Below are positions 37,995 through 46,970 of a stretch of 64,000 bases of DNA, piece by piece. The first letter of the stretch is position 1; each line of letters begins with the position of its first letter. The stretch comes from Planococcus maritimus (lineage in GTDB: Bacteria > Bacillota > Bacilli > Bacillales_A > Planococcaceae). Made by a program: the position numbers and the translations under genes. Below the pieces are notes generated by a model. That model was not told the origin of the DNA and made no database searches. It saw only the letters and a list, made by a program, of their open reading frames with translations. The stretch spans positions 1,270,501 through 1,334,500 of the forward strand of contig NZ_CP016538.2 of assembly GCF_001687625.2 (NCBI RefSeq), read 5' to 3'.

Positions 37995-39215
37995 ATGGAA
38001 ACCAATCACCCATTTTTGCCGATCATTGTCGGCACTGATATGAATGCTTATAATATGGCGATTTCATTTCATGAAGCATACGGAATTAAGCCGATCTTGA
38101 TCGGAAAAGAGCCTTTATCCTTTACGGAGATGAGCTCGATTACGGAAACAATCGAATTTGATAAAAAATTGTCTGAGCCGGAGCATTTCGCTGATATTTT
38201 AATCGGCATGGCTGACAAATACAGAGCGCCCGGCAAAACTTTGCTGCTGGTCGGCACGAACGATTTGTACGTGCGTTTGATTATTGAAAACGCTAAAGTG
38301 CTGCGTGAGCATTATGTCTTTAATTACCCGACTGAAGATTTAATGAACCAATTGCAGATGAAAGCGAATTTCTACGCATTATGCAAAGAGCATGGCATTG
38401 ATACGCCGACTACTTATTTTTACGACTGCAGCAAAGACGTGCCATTCGACGACAGCGATATGATGTATCCGGTTGTTGTTAAACCGAGCAATGGCATCGA
38501 ATACAGCCGCAACAAATTCGAAGGGCAGGAAAAAGTCTATAAAGTGGACAGCCCGAAAGAATTATTCGAAGTCGTTCAAAAAATCAAAGCAAGCGGCTAC
38601 CGTGATGAATTGATCATTCAGGATTTTATCCCTGGCGACGATACATACATGTGGGATTCCGTCATTTATGCCAATGCGAAAGGCCAAACGCAATTGGTGA
38701 CGTATGCACAAGTTGTCTTGCAGGAGCACACCGTCACAGCTATCGGCAATTACACGGCACTCATCACGCGCTTTGACAAAGAAATGATGGAAAAACTCCA
38801 GCATTTTCTCGAAGCGGTCGGTTATACAGGATTCGCTAATTTCGATTTGAAATACGATTCGCGCGATAAGAAGTTTAAAGTCTTTGAAGTGAATATTCGT
38901 CAAGGGCGGTCTAGTTATTATGTGACAGCGCTTGGCCACAATATGGCAAAGTACTTAGTCGATGATTTGATCTACAAAATAGAGAAGCCGATTACGTATT
39001 TGAACGAAGATTTCTTGTTCACGGTTGTTCCAAAAGTGGTGTTGCGCAATTTCGTTCAAAATCAGGCGGTCCAAAAAGACATTAAGCGCCTGATTAAGGA
39101 AAAGAAATACGGCAATCCGCTATTTTATAAAAAAGATACTCATATGAAACGCAAACTGTATCTGTTTGCGCGCCAAGTGAATTATTATAAAAAATATAAA
39201 AATAATCAATGGTAA
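37995..39215 (+). CDS. ATP-grasp carboxylate-amine ligase, candidate peptidoglycan crossbridge ligase
   Basis: A 406-residue ATP-grasp protein. The ATP lysine lies in YPVVVKPSNGIEYSRNKF, the hinge is ELIIQDFIPGDDTYMW, and Mg ligands lie in KVFEVNIRQGRSS. This resembles D-aspartate ligase (Asl of Enterococcus) and related carboxylate-amine ligases. Planococcus species have an L-Lys-D-Glu type peptidoglycan, which needs a ligase adding an acidic D-amino acid to lysine; this gene is a plausible candidate. That role is inference. AGGAGG precedes the ATG, 9 bases after phoR, so it may be co-transcribed. No counterpart at this place in B. subtilis. Confidence 0.7.
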   Translation: METNHPFLPIIVGTDMNAYNMAISFHEAYGIKPILIGKEPLSFTEMSSITETIEFDKKLSEPEHFADILIGMADKYRAPGKTLLLVGTNDLYVRLIIENAKVLREHYVFNYPTEDLMNQLQMKANFYALCKEHGIDTPTTYFYDCSKDVPFDDSDMMYPVVVKPSNGIEYSRNKFEGQEKVYKVDSPKELFEVVQKIKASGYRDELIIQDFIPGDDTYMWDSVIYANAKGQTQLVTYAQVVLQEHTVTAIGNYTALITRFDKEMMEKLQHFLEAVGYTGFANFDLKYDSRDKKFKVFEVNIRQGRSSYYVTALGHNMAKYLVDDLIYKIEKPITYLNEDFLFTVVPKVVLRNFVQNQAVQKDIKRLIKEKKYGNPLFYKKDTHMKRKLYLFARQVNYYKKYKNNQW

Positions 39216-39290
39216 GTTTACAAAGGCTTAACACTAGCTTCATAATGGGGTGCTATTCTTTAATAGAACCCCCTTCAACCGCATGACTTG

Positions 39291-39319
39291 AAAAAGAGCC
39301 CCTCCCCGGGCTCTTTTTC
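39291..39319. terminator. Terminator upstream of hflK
   Basis: AAAAAGAGCCC / GGGCTCTTTTT with loop CTCCCC. It ends the preceding phoPR-ligase transcript; hflK starts 68 bases later. Confidence 0.88.
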
Positions 39320-39386
39320 TATTTTCATGAAACTATTTCACAATCATTCCGTATACATAATTATAAAGAAAAAAGGGGGAAACAAC

Positions 39387-40358
39387 ATGACTACGAAACG
39401 AGTGCTATCGATTATCGGGCTGTCGGTCGTCGGCATACTTCTATTGGTCGCGGTCTTTACATCCTGGTATACAGTCGATGAGTCTGAACAAGCGGTCATC
39501 ATTACATTCGGCGAGGCGGGAGAGCCGGTAACTGAATCAGGGCTCCACTTCAAGATGCCTTGGCCGATCCAAAAAGCGGAAGTGATGTCAAAAGAAACTT
39601 ACAGCCTTCAATTTGGTTATGACCAAAATGCAGAAGGGGAAATTACTACATACGACAAAGAAACTAAAATGATCACGGGAGATGAGAACATCGTCTTGAC
39701 GGATCTGGTCGTACAGTGGAAGATCACCGACCCAAAAAAATTCCTGTTCAATGCAGAAGATCCCCGGGAAATGCTTCACGATGCCACATCCGCCTCGATC
39801 CGTTCGATTATCGGCAGTTCGTTGATTGACGATGCGCTGACTTCAGGTAAAGCAGAAATCGAAGCGGAAACACGCGACCTCTTGTCTTCACTCATTGAAG
39901 AATACGATATCGGCATTTCTGTCTTAGCAGTGAAATTGCAGGATGTTGAATTGCCAAACGAAGAAGTCCGCGCAGCATTTACGAACGTAACAGATGCCCG
40001 TGAGACGATGAACACAAAAATCAACGAAGCGAATAAATACGAAAACCAGAAACGCAACGAAGCTTTAGGTGAGAAATCGGCCATCAATTCCCGTGCGGAA
40101 GCACAAAAAGTGGAACGCGTCGAGCAAGCAACAGGGGACGTTGCGGTATTCGATAAACTGTACGCCGAGTACGAAGGCAACCCCGAAGTAACGAAACAGC
40201 GCTTGATTATGGAAACTTTGGAATCAGTCCTGCCGGATGCCAAACTTTATATTATGAATGATGATGAAGGAACAATGAAATATTTGCCGCTCGGTGAAAT
40301 GCAGACCGTCGTACCGCCGGCAGCTGAAGAAGAAACAGAAGAAGGAGGCGGCAACTGA
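39387..40358 (+). CDS. hflK: FtsH protease modulator HflK
   Basis: A 323-residue SPFH/prohibitin-domain protein with one N-terminal membrane segment (about residues 6-26), then the SPFH domain with YTVDESEQAVIITFGEA and a long charged helix. HflK and HflC form a membrane cage around FtsH. The start follows AAAAAGGGGGAAA. The stop overlaps the hflC start by one base. It is not at this locus in B. subtilis; it occurs in other Bacillales. Confidence 0.88.
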   Translation: MTTKRVLSIIGLSVVGILLLVAVFTSWYTVDESEQAVIITFGEAGEPVTESGLHFKMPWPIQKAEVMSKETYSLQFGYDQNAEGEITTYDKETKMITGDENIVLTDLVVQWKITDPKKFLFNAEDPREMLHDATSASIRSIIGSSLIDDALTSGKAEIEAETRDLLSSLIEEYDIGISVLAVKLQDVELPNEEVRAAFTNVTDARETMNTKINEANKYENQKRNEALGEKSAINSRAEAQKVERVEQATGDVAVFDKLYAEYEGNPEVTKQRLIMETLESVLPDAKLYIMNDDEGTMKYLPLGEMQTVVPPAAEEETEEGGGN

Positions 40359-41338
40359 TGGATCCAAAACAACCATTTGGAAACTCCAACACGACAGATA
40401 TTTTCGGCAATAAAAACCGTGCCAAAAACCCGAGAGAACCTAGAGAGCCAATCAATTTCCGTAAACACTGGAAAACCATTGTCATCTCGGCAATCGTCTT
40501 TTTCACCTTGTTGATAGTGCTGACCAATATTTATGTCGTGAAAGAAAATGAATACCGCGTCGTTCGCCAGTTTGGCGAAGTCGTTAAAGTTCAAGAAGAT
40601 CCCGGCATCAAAATGAAAGTTCCGTTCATTCAAAGCGTGACGACCATTCCGAAGTATCAGATGACTTATGATGTGACGGAAGCAGAAATCAATACGAGAG
40701 ACAAAAAGCGAATTCTCATCGATAACTATGCGGTTTGGCATGTGACCGACCCCTTAAGCATGATTTCAAATGCCGGCACGATCATCAACGCTGAATCGCG
40801 CATGGAAGAGTTTATCTATTCTGTCGTGCGCACGGAGCTTGGCCAATTGAATTACGATGAAATCATTAACGATGAAAACTCATCGCGTGGCAGCTTGAAT
40901 GACACGGTGACGACACGAGTCAATGAATTATTGGAAACAGACCAATACGGCATCGAAGTTGTAGATGTCCGCATGAAACGTACCGATTTGCCTGCGGAAA
41001 ACGAACAGGCGGTATTTACGCGCATGATCTCAGAACGCGATTCAACTGCGCAGGATTACCTGTCGCAAGGCGACGCACGCAAGCGTGAAATCGAAGCTCA
41101 AGCCGACCGTGAAGCGCAGGAGGTCATTGCGACAGCGAAGAAAGAGGCGGCCTTGATTCAAGCAGATGGGGAAGCGGAAGCCGCACAGATTTACAATGAA
41201 TCGTTCTCGAAAGATCCTGAGTTTTATGAGTTATACCGTTCACTCGAATCGTATTCGAAAACGGTCGGTGAAGATACGGTCATCATCATGCCGTCAGATT
41301 CGCCTTACGCAAGATTGTTATCCGGAAATCTTGAATAG
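40358..41338 (+). CDS. hflC: FtsH protease modulator HflC
   Basis: A 326-residue SPFH protein, partner of HflK. A cytoplasmic N-terminus of about 40 polar residues (DPKQPFGNSNT...) is followed by a membrane segment (about 46-66) and an SPFH domain with VKENEYRVVRQFGE. The ending SDSPYARLLSGN is characteristic of the family. It begins in the hflK stop (TGATGG). FtsH itself is not in the window. Confidence 0.88.
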   Translation: MDPKQPFGNSNTTDIFGNKNRAKNPREPREPINFRKHWKTIVISAIVFFTLLIVLTNIYVVKENEYRVVRQFGEVVKVQEDPGIKMKVPFIQSVTTIPKYQMTYDVTEAEINTRDKKRILIDNYAVWHVTDPLSMISNAGTIINAESRMEEFIYSVVRTELGQLNYDEIINDENSSRGSLNDTVTTRVNELLETDQYGIEVVDVRMKRTDLPAENEQAVFTRMISERDSTAQDYLSQGDARKREIEAQADREAQEVIATAKKEAALIQADGEAEAAQIYNESFSKDPEFYELYRSLESYSKTVGEDTVIIMPSDSPYARLLSGNLE

Positions 41339-41344
41339 CTAGTG

Positions 41345-41405
41345 AGCCGTCATTTCTCTTCTATTTGCCTGCGTGGTAAAATAAAGGGAATGACGGCTTT
41401 TTTTA
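41345..41405 (+). terminator. Hairpin with long loop after hflC
   Basis: AGCCGTCATT / AATGACGGCT, 38-base loop, seven Ts. It ends 17 bases before the polA start and lies so close that a promoter for polA would have to be within its loop or upstream. Confidence 0.7.
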
Positions 41406-41422
41406 TGGAAAGGGGTAATTTT

Positions 41423-44041
41423 ATGTCAAAGAAAATCTTATTGCTCGACGGCAACAGCTTGGCATACCGCGCTTTTTTCGCGCTGCCACTACTGACTAAT
41501 GACAACGGTGTACATACGAATGCAGTTTACGGATTCACGACAATGCTGCAGAAGCTATTGGAGGAAGAAAAGCCGACACATATGATGGTGGCGTTCGACG
41601 CCGGGAAAACGACTTTCCGCAACGAAGCCTATTCAGAATATAAAGGCGGGCGGCAAAAGACTCCGCCGGAACTGTCCGAGCAGTTTCCCTATTTGCGCCA
41701 GCTGCTTTCCGCATACCAAATCAAACAATACGAACTCAATAATTACGAGGCGGACGATATTATCGGCACGCTGAGCCTGCAGGCTGAACAAGCAGGTGAC
41801 CAAGTCGTTGTCGTATCAGGAGACAAGGATTTAACCCAGCTTGCCTCTGATTCGACCGTTGTCTATATCACCCGTAAAGGCATCACCGATATCGAGAAAT
41901 ACACCGTGGAACATATCCAAGAGAAATACGGCCTGAGCCCGCTGCAGATCATTGATATGAAAGGTTTGATGGGTGATTCCTCCGATAATATTCCGGGAGT
42001 TCCTGGCGTCGGTGAAAAGACAGCTTTGAAGCTGCTCGCAAAACATGGCTCAGTAGAAGGCGTGTACGAAGCGATAGAAGAACAAAAGGGCAAGATGAAG
42101 GAAAAGCTTGTGGAAAACGAAGAGCTTGCGCATTTGTCCAAAAAACTAGCCACGATCGAACGACAAGCGCCGGTCGAAGTGTCGATCGGCGAACTCGATT
42201 ACACAGGACCCGACCAAGACGAATTGGTGCGTATCTGGAATGAACTTGGGTTTAAATCTTTATTGGAAAAACTAGATTATACGGCGGAGGAAACCGAGAA
42301 GAAAGAACTGCATTTCGAAGTGCTTGAAAGGGTCGATAAGAGCTTGCTTGAAGACGGCATGGCGGTCCATTTAGAGCTATATGATGAGCACTATCACAGC
42401 TGCGATTTACTGGGCGTCTCTTTGGCATCTGAAACAGCAACATATGTTATCCCGATGGAAGTGGCGGAGCAATCCGACGAATTCAAAACTTGGCTAGAAG
42501 ATCCATCCGCGGCTAAGTATATGTCGGATTCAAAAGCGGCCACTGCGGCGTTTCTTAGAAAGGGCATAAAAATCGATGGAGTGGACTTCGACTTGATGCT
42601 CGGGGCTTATATCGTCAATCCGTCACTAAAGTATACCGACCTTTCGGATATCGTCCGGGAATACGGTTATTCGGACGTGTCGACTAACGAGCAAGTCTAC
42701 GGCAAAGGCGCAAAGAAAAAAGTTCCTGAAGCTGAGGATTTGAATGAGCATATGGCTAGAAAAGCGAGAGCCATTTTCAACGTGCGGCCTGTGGTTGTTG
42801 ACAAATTAGAAGAAAACGAGCAATTTGACTTGTATGATAAATTGGAGCTGCCACTTGCGAAAGTGCTCGGCCAAATGGAATCGCTTGGCGTCAAAGTGGA
42901 TCGTGAACAATTGGCAGACATGGGGGTAGAATTGAAACGTAAACTCGGCATGATCGAGCAAGAGATTTACGCACTTGCCGGACAGGAATTTAATATCAAT
43001 TCACCGAAGCAACTAGGAGTTATCCTATTCGAGCAGCTTGGCTTACCAGCGATCAAAAAGACCAAAACCGGCTATTCGACGGCTGCAGATGTGCTCGAAA
43101 AATTGGAAGGCAAGCACGAAATCATTCATCACATTCTTATGTATCGACAGCTTGGAAAATTATTGTCAACGTATATCGAAGGGTTACTGAAAGAGATTCA
43201 CGAGGATGGCAAAGTTCATACGCGTTTCCAGCAAGCCTTAACGACGACTGGCAGGCTCAGTTCCACAAACCCGAACTTGCAGAACATCCCGGTACGCCTT
43301 GATGAAGGCCGCAAAATCCGCAAAGCCTTCGTCCCATCACAACCGGGGTGGGTCATGGTTGCGGCAGATTATTCACAGATTGAATTGCGTGTGCTCGCCC
43401 ATATGTCGAAAGACGAAAGTTTGATTGAAGCATTCCAATCAGATATGGATATTCATACCAAAACGGCTAGCGACGTGTTCAATGTAGCGCTTGAAGACGT
43501 GACTTCGGATATGCGCCGCGCTGCCAAAGCGGTCAACTTTGGCATTGTCTACGGAATTAGTGACTACGGCTTGTCGCAAAACTTGAACATCACGCGAAAA
43601 GAAGCGGCTGAATTTATCGAACAGTATTTGGCCAGTTTTCCAGGAGTCCAAGGCTATATGACATCAATCGTCGAACAAGCGAAAAAAGACGGATTCGTCA
43701 CGACCTTGATGAACCGCCGCCGCTATTTACCGGACATCAATAGCTCGAATTTCAATTTGCGCAGCTTTGCGGAACGGACGGCGATGAATACGCCGATTCA
43801 AGGAAGTGCAGCCGATGTCATTAAACAAGCAATGATTGAGATGGATACGGCACTTGAACGTGAAGGGCTTCAATCGAAAATGATTCTGCAAGTGCACGAT
43901 GAGTTAATCTTTGAAGCACCTGCAGAAGAATTGGAGAAGTTGATGGCATTGGTTCCAGAAGTAATGGAGTCAGCGGTTAAGCTCAACGTGCCTCTGAAAG
44001 TGGATATTGCCACAGGAGATACTTGGTACGATACGAAATAA
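41423..44041 (+). CDS. polA: DNA polymerase I
   Basis: An 872-residue family A polymerase. It has a 5'-3' exonuclease domain (about 1-290, with LLLDGNSLAYRAFFAL and NYEADDIIG), a degenerate 3'-5' exonuclease-like domain (about 300-460, where VHLELYDEHYH replaces the DxE motif) and a polymerase domain with motif A VAADYSQIELR, motif B RRAAKAVNFGIVYG and motif C LQVHDELIFEAP. Proofreading is therefore probably lacking, as in other Bacillus Pol I. The ATG at 41423 follows AAAGGGG. polA-mutM-coaE form one cluster. Confidence 0.97.
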   Translation: MSKKILLLDGNSLAYRAFFALPLLTNDNGVHTNAVYGFTTMLQKLLEEEKPTHMMVAFDAGKTTFRNEAYSEYKGGRQKTPPELSEQFPYLRQLLSAYQIKQYELNNYEADDIIGTLSLQAEQAGDQVVVVSGDKDLTQLASDSTVVYITRKGITDIEKYTVEHIQEKYGLSPLQIIDMKGLMGDSSDNIPGVPGVGEKTALKLLAKHGSVEGVYEAIEEQKGKMKEKLVENEELAHLSKKLATIERQAPVEVSIGELDYTGPDQDELVRIWNELGFKSLLEKLDYTAEETEKKELHFEVLERVDKSLLEDGMAVHLELYDEHYHSCDLLGVSLASETATYVIPMEVAEQSDEFKTWLEDPSAAKYMSDSKAATAAFLRKGIKIDGVDFDLMLGAYIVNPSLKYTDLSDIVREYGYSDVSTNEQVYGKGAKKKVPEAEDLNEHMARKARAIFNVRPVVVDKLEENEQFDLYDKLELPLAKVLGQMESLGVKVDREQLADMGVELKRKLGMIEQEIYALAGQEFNINSPKQLGVILFEQLGLPAIKKTKTGYSTAADVLEKLEGKHEIIHHILMYRQLGKLLSTYIEGLLKEIHEDGKVHTRFQQALTTTGRLSSTNPNLQNIPVRLDEGRKIRKAFVPSQPGWVMVAADYSQIELRVLAHMSKDESLIEAFQSDMDIHTKTASDVFNVALEDVTSDMRRAAKAVNFGIVYGISDYGLSQNLNITRKEAAEFIEQYLASFPGVQGYMTSIVEQAKKDGFVTTLMNRRRYLPDINSSNFNLRSFAERTAMNTPIQGSAADVIKQAMIEMDTALEREGLQSKMILQVHDELIFEAPAEELEKLMALVPEVMESAVKLNVPLKVDIATGDTWYDTK

Positions 44042-44054
44042 GGAGGAATGTAAG

Positions 44055-44924
44055 ATGCCGGAACTTCCGGAAGTAGAAGGGGTGGTCCGGCAAATCCGCC
44101 CCGTATCGATCGGCAAACGCATCGTCTCTGTTGATGTGTCCGAGACGATCCGAAAATCGAAACACTTGGGAAAAGAAGCAATCTTAAAGCGAATCGGAGC
44201 AGATAGCTTTCAAGAACGCTTAACTGGTGCCCAAATACTCGCTGTCGAACGACGAAGCAAATATATTTATATGACCTTGAAAAGTGAGCAGGAATTTTTG
44301 CTCGTTAATCATCTGGGCATGTCGGGGGCATGGTTTTTCGTCGATAGCCTGCTGTCCATTCCAGAAGACAAGTTCAGGCGACACGTTCATGTAGTACTGA
44401 CGCTTGATGACGGCAATTTACTGGCATTCTCAGACATCCGGAGATTTGGGGAAATGCGTGTGCTGGAAACAGAAGCGGATTTCCCTCCCTTATTGTTGAT
44501 GGCGCCTGAACCTTTTGTCGATGAAGCACTAGAGTGGTTTTTGCAGCAGGCGGAAAGTCCGAAGTTCCGCAACAAGCCAATCAAAGAAGTCATCATGGAC
44601 GGTACGGTCATCTCAGGATGCGGAAATATCTACGCAACAGAAGCGTTGTTTCGGATGAGAATTCACCCGAAACGCGCAGCGAGTCGGATCAGCCGTAAGC
44701 GGAAAGTCGAACTATTCCAAGCAATAGCCACGATTTTACTTGAAAGTATCGATGCAGGCGGCAGCACAATTTCCGATTACCGCAACATCAACGGCGAATC
44801 GGGCAGCATGCAGAATCGCTTTGGAATGTATGGCAAAAAAGCGTGCTCATTTTGTGGAACAGAAACAAAAACAGTGAAAATTGCAGGGCGGGCCTCTGTC
44901 TATTGCCCGTCTTGCCAGAAATGA
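44055..44924 (+). CDS. mutM: Formamidopyrimidine-DNA glycosylase
   Basis: A 289-residue DNA repair enzyme removing 8-oxoguanine. The catalytic N-terminal Pro is in MPELPEVEGV, the lysine in RRSKYIY, and the C-terminal zinc finger is CSFC...CPSC. The start at 44055 follows AAGGAGG and gives the obligatory proline at position 2. It is 13 bases after polA. Confidence 0.97.
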   Translation: MPELPEVEGVVRQIRPVSIGKRIVSVDVSETIRKSKHLGKEAILKRIGADSFQERLTGAQILAVERRSKYIYMTLKSEQEFLLVNHLGMSGAWFFVDSLLSIPEDKFRRHVHVVLTLDDGNLLAFSDIRRFGEMRVLETEADFPPLLLMAPEPFVDEALEWFLQQAESPKFRNKPIKEVIMDGTVISGCGNIYATEALFRMRIHPKRAASRISRKRKVELFQAIATILLESIDAGGSTISDYRNINGESGSMQNRFGMYGKKACSFCGTETKTVKIAGRASVYCPSCQK

Positions 44925-44933
44925 GGAAAGCAA

Positions 44934-45530
44934 ATGATTATTGGATTGACCGGCAGCATCGCGAGCGGTAAAAGCACCGTCTCGCAAATGCTCCAAGAAC
45001 TGGGGTATCCGGTTGTAGACGCGGATTTGGTCGCCAGACAAGTTGTCGAACCGGGAACTCAAACATTAAAGAGCATCGAAGAAGTATTTGGCCCAGAAGT
45101 CATCCGAGCTGATGGTTCAATGGACCGCGAGCGAGTGGGCGCGATTATTTTCAACGATCCGGCTAGCCGAAAAAAATTAAATGACATTATCCACCCGGCT
45201 ATACGCCGGGAAATGCTCAGACAACGGCAGGTTTTTCTTGAGGCGGGAAATGAAACCGTTATCATGGACATTCCGCTGCTATTTGAAAGCAAATTACAGC
45301 ATATGGTCGATAAAATATTGGTCGTCAGCGTTTCGGAACAAGAGCAATTAAAACGGTTGATGGAACGCAATGGCTTGACCGAGCAAGAAGCAAAAGCGCG
45401 CATCGCTTCCCAATTACCGATGAGTGTCAAAGAAGAAGGAGCAGATGAAGTGCTCGACAACAACGGATCAATCGCCGACACTAAACGCCAATTAATGCGC
45501 ATATTAGATAGGTGGCAGACAATATTATAA
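44934..45530 (+). CDS. coaE: Dephospho-CoA kinase
   Basis: A 198-residue P-loop kinase catalysing the last step of coenzyme A synthesis. Walker A is GLTGSIASGKST. DIPLLFES is the typical CoaE motif. It follows mutM by 9 bases and belongs to the polA operon. The B. subtilis neighbour ytaF, a sporulation gene, is absent here. Confidence 0.95.
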   Translation: MIIGLTGSIASGKSTVSQMLQELGYPVVDADLVARQVVEPGTQTLKSIEEVFGPEVIRADGSMDRERVGAIIFNDPASRKKLNDIIHPAIRREMLRQRQVFLEAGNETVIMDIPLLFESKLQHMVDKILVVSVSEQEQLKRLMERNGLTEQEAKARIASQLPMSVKEEGADEVLDNNGSIADTKRQLMRILDRWQTIL

Positions 45531-45576
45531 AAAAGTATGCGCTTTCTTTTGTTTCCAGGTTCTCTAAAATGAATAA

Positions 45577-45587
45577 TGTGTTATACT
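45577..45587 (+). promoter_or_regulatory. CcpN operator overlapping the gapB promoter -10
   Basis: TGTGTTATACT fits the B. subtilis CcpN consensus TRTGHYATAYW at every position. It includes TATACT, the probable -10, and lies 53 bases before gapB. CcpN represses gapB and pckA in glycolytic conditions in B. subtilis. The ccpN gene is not in this window. Confidence 0.75.
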
Positions 45588-45639
45588 ATATAACGAATTG
45601 AAAATATAAGTATGACTTATTTAATTGGGGGACAAATAC

Positions 45640-46659
45640 ATGACAGTTTCGATTGCAATTAACGGGTTTGGCCGCATCGGCCGTATGGTTTTCAGACAAG
45701 CAGTGTTAATGGATGACGTGACAATTTCGGCGGTCAATGCCAGTTATCCGGCAGAAACACTTGCCCATTTGATTAAGTATGACACAAACCATGGTACTTT
45801 CTCTGGTGATGTAAGAGCAGAAGGGAATGTGTTAGTTGTAAATGGTAAGCGCATACAATTGGTCAGTGAACGCGATCCGTTGAAACTTCCATGGGGAGAA
45901 ATGGGCGTCGATATTGTCATTGAAGCGACCGGCAAGTTCAACTCACGTGACCAAGCTGCGCTTCATTTGGATGCAGGGGCGAAAAAAGTCATCTTGACTG
46001 CACCTGGTAAAAATGAAGACATCACAATTGTCATGGGTGTTAATGATGACAAATTGGATGTGGAAAAACATCACATCATCTCGAATGCCAGTTGTACAAC
46101 CAATTGCTTGGCACCTGTCGCTAAAGTGCTGAATGATGCGTTCGGCATTGAAAATGGTTTGATGACAACTGTTCATGCGTACACGAATGACCAAAAAAAC
46201 CTCGACAACCCGCACAAGGATCTGCGTCGCGCCCGTGCATGTGCACAATCGATTATCCCGACCTCAACGGGGGCTGCCAAAGCCTTATCTTTGGTTTTGC
46301 CTGAACTCGAAGGCAAATTACATGGTTTAGCGCTTCGTGTGCCGACACCTAACGTGTCCCTTGTGGACCTCGTGGTTGATGTCCAGCAGGATGTGACGAT
46401 TGAAGACGTCAATCGTGCATTCACGGAAGCGTCAGAAGGCGCACTTTCGGGCATTCTTGATTTGACGATGGAACCGCTTGTATCGATCGACTTCAACACC
46501 AACCCGAGTTCTGCAATCGTCGATGGTTTGACGACCATTGTTATGGGAGACCGTAAAGTGAAAGTGCTTGCATGGTACGACAACGAATGGGGCTATTCTG
46601 CCCGCGTTGTCGACTTGATGAAAAAAGTAGCCAATTCTATGGCGGTCACTTCAAAATAA
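45640..46659 (+). CDS. gapB: Glyceraldehyde-3-phosphate dehydrogenase, gluconeogenic type
   Basis: A 339-residue dehydrogenase. The catalytic cysteine lies in NASCTTNCLAP. NAD(P) binding is by INGFGRIGRMVFRQ. The position before speD and the CcpN box mark it as the gluconeogenic GapB (NADP-preferring) rather than GapA; this is context-based. The start follows TTGGGGG. A terminator and a 310-base leader separate it from speD. Confidence 0.92.
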   Translation: MTVSIAINGFGRIGRMVFRQAVLMDDVTISAVNASYPAETLAHLIKYDTNHGTFSGDVRAEGNVLVVNGKRIQLVSERDPLKLPWGEMGVDIVIEATGKFNSRDQAALHLDAGAKKVILTAPGKNEDITIVMGVNDDKLDVEKHHIISNASCTTNCLAPVAKVLNDAFGIENGLMTTVHAYTNDQKNLDNPHKDLRRARACAQSIIPTSTGAAKALSLVLPELEGKLHGLALRVPTPNVSLVDLVVDVQQDVTIEDVNRAFTEASEGALSGILDLTMEPLVSIDFNTNPSSAIVDGLTTIVMGDRKVKVLAWYDNEWGYSARVVDLMKKVANSMAVTSK

Positions 46660-46662
46660 TGC

Positions 46663-46709
46663 AAAAAGATTCCGCTTTTCTTCTTATTAGAAAAGCGGAA
46701 TCTTTTTTT
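46663..46709 (+). terminator. gapB terminator
   Basis: AAAAGATTCCGCTTTTCT pairs with its complement around TCTTAT, followed by seven Ts. The next 150 bases (46710-46880) show no gene or motif that I can support. Confidence 0.92.
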
Positions 46710-46892
46710 CATTATTACGAAAAAAAATGCCCGCTGGCGCATTTATTTATTGCAATTCGAAAACATTCATCATATACTATGAATCGTAGCCAAAAATGGC
46801 TGCCACTTCTCAATTTCTATTTACTTGAAGAGCAAGGAATTAGGAGCGTATATTATTATTCTTATGGCTGCTTAAAGGGTTAGGACCTCTCT

Positions 46893-46970
46893 GGACTAAC
46901 TTTCCCCCGTGGTAGTCAACTTTGAATATTTTGCGCAAAAACAAAATGTTATCAAAGGGGGAAACGAACC
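46893..46970 (+). promoter_or_regulatory. speD leader with anti-Shine-Dalgarno and alternative hairpins
   Basis: TTTCCCCC (46901-46908) is perfectly complementary to the speD Shine-Dalgarno region GGGGGAAA (46957-46964). Between them CTTTGA/TCAAAG and ATTTTG/CAAAAT make an inner hairpin that would bring the two together. GACTA/TAGTC flank the anti-SD and could instead hold it in a loop. This is the form of a translational switch. I recognise no known riboswitch class. Confidence 0.45.

Noticed and set aside
39288-39386. N-terminal extension of hflK from 39288
   Set aside because: The extension is encoded by a terminator hairpin; a G-rich RBS precedes ATG 39387.
46572-46883. 103-residue plus frame between gapB and speD
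   Set aside because: Begins inside gapB, crosses its terminator and lacks homology or an RBS.
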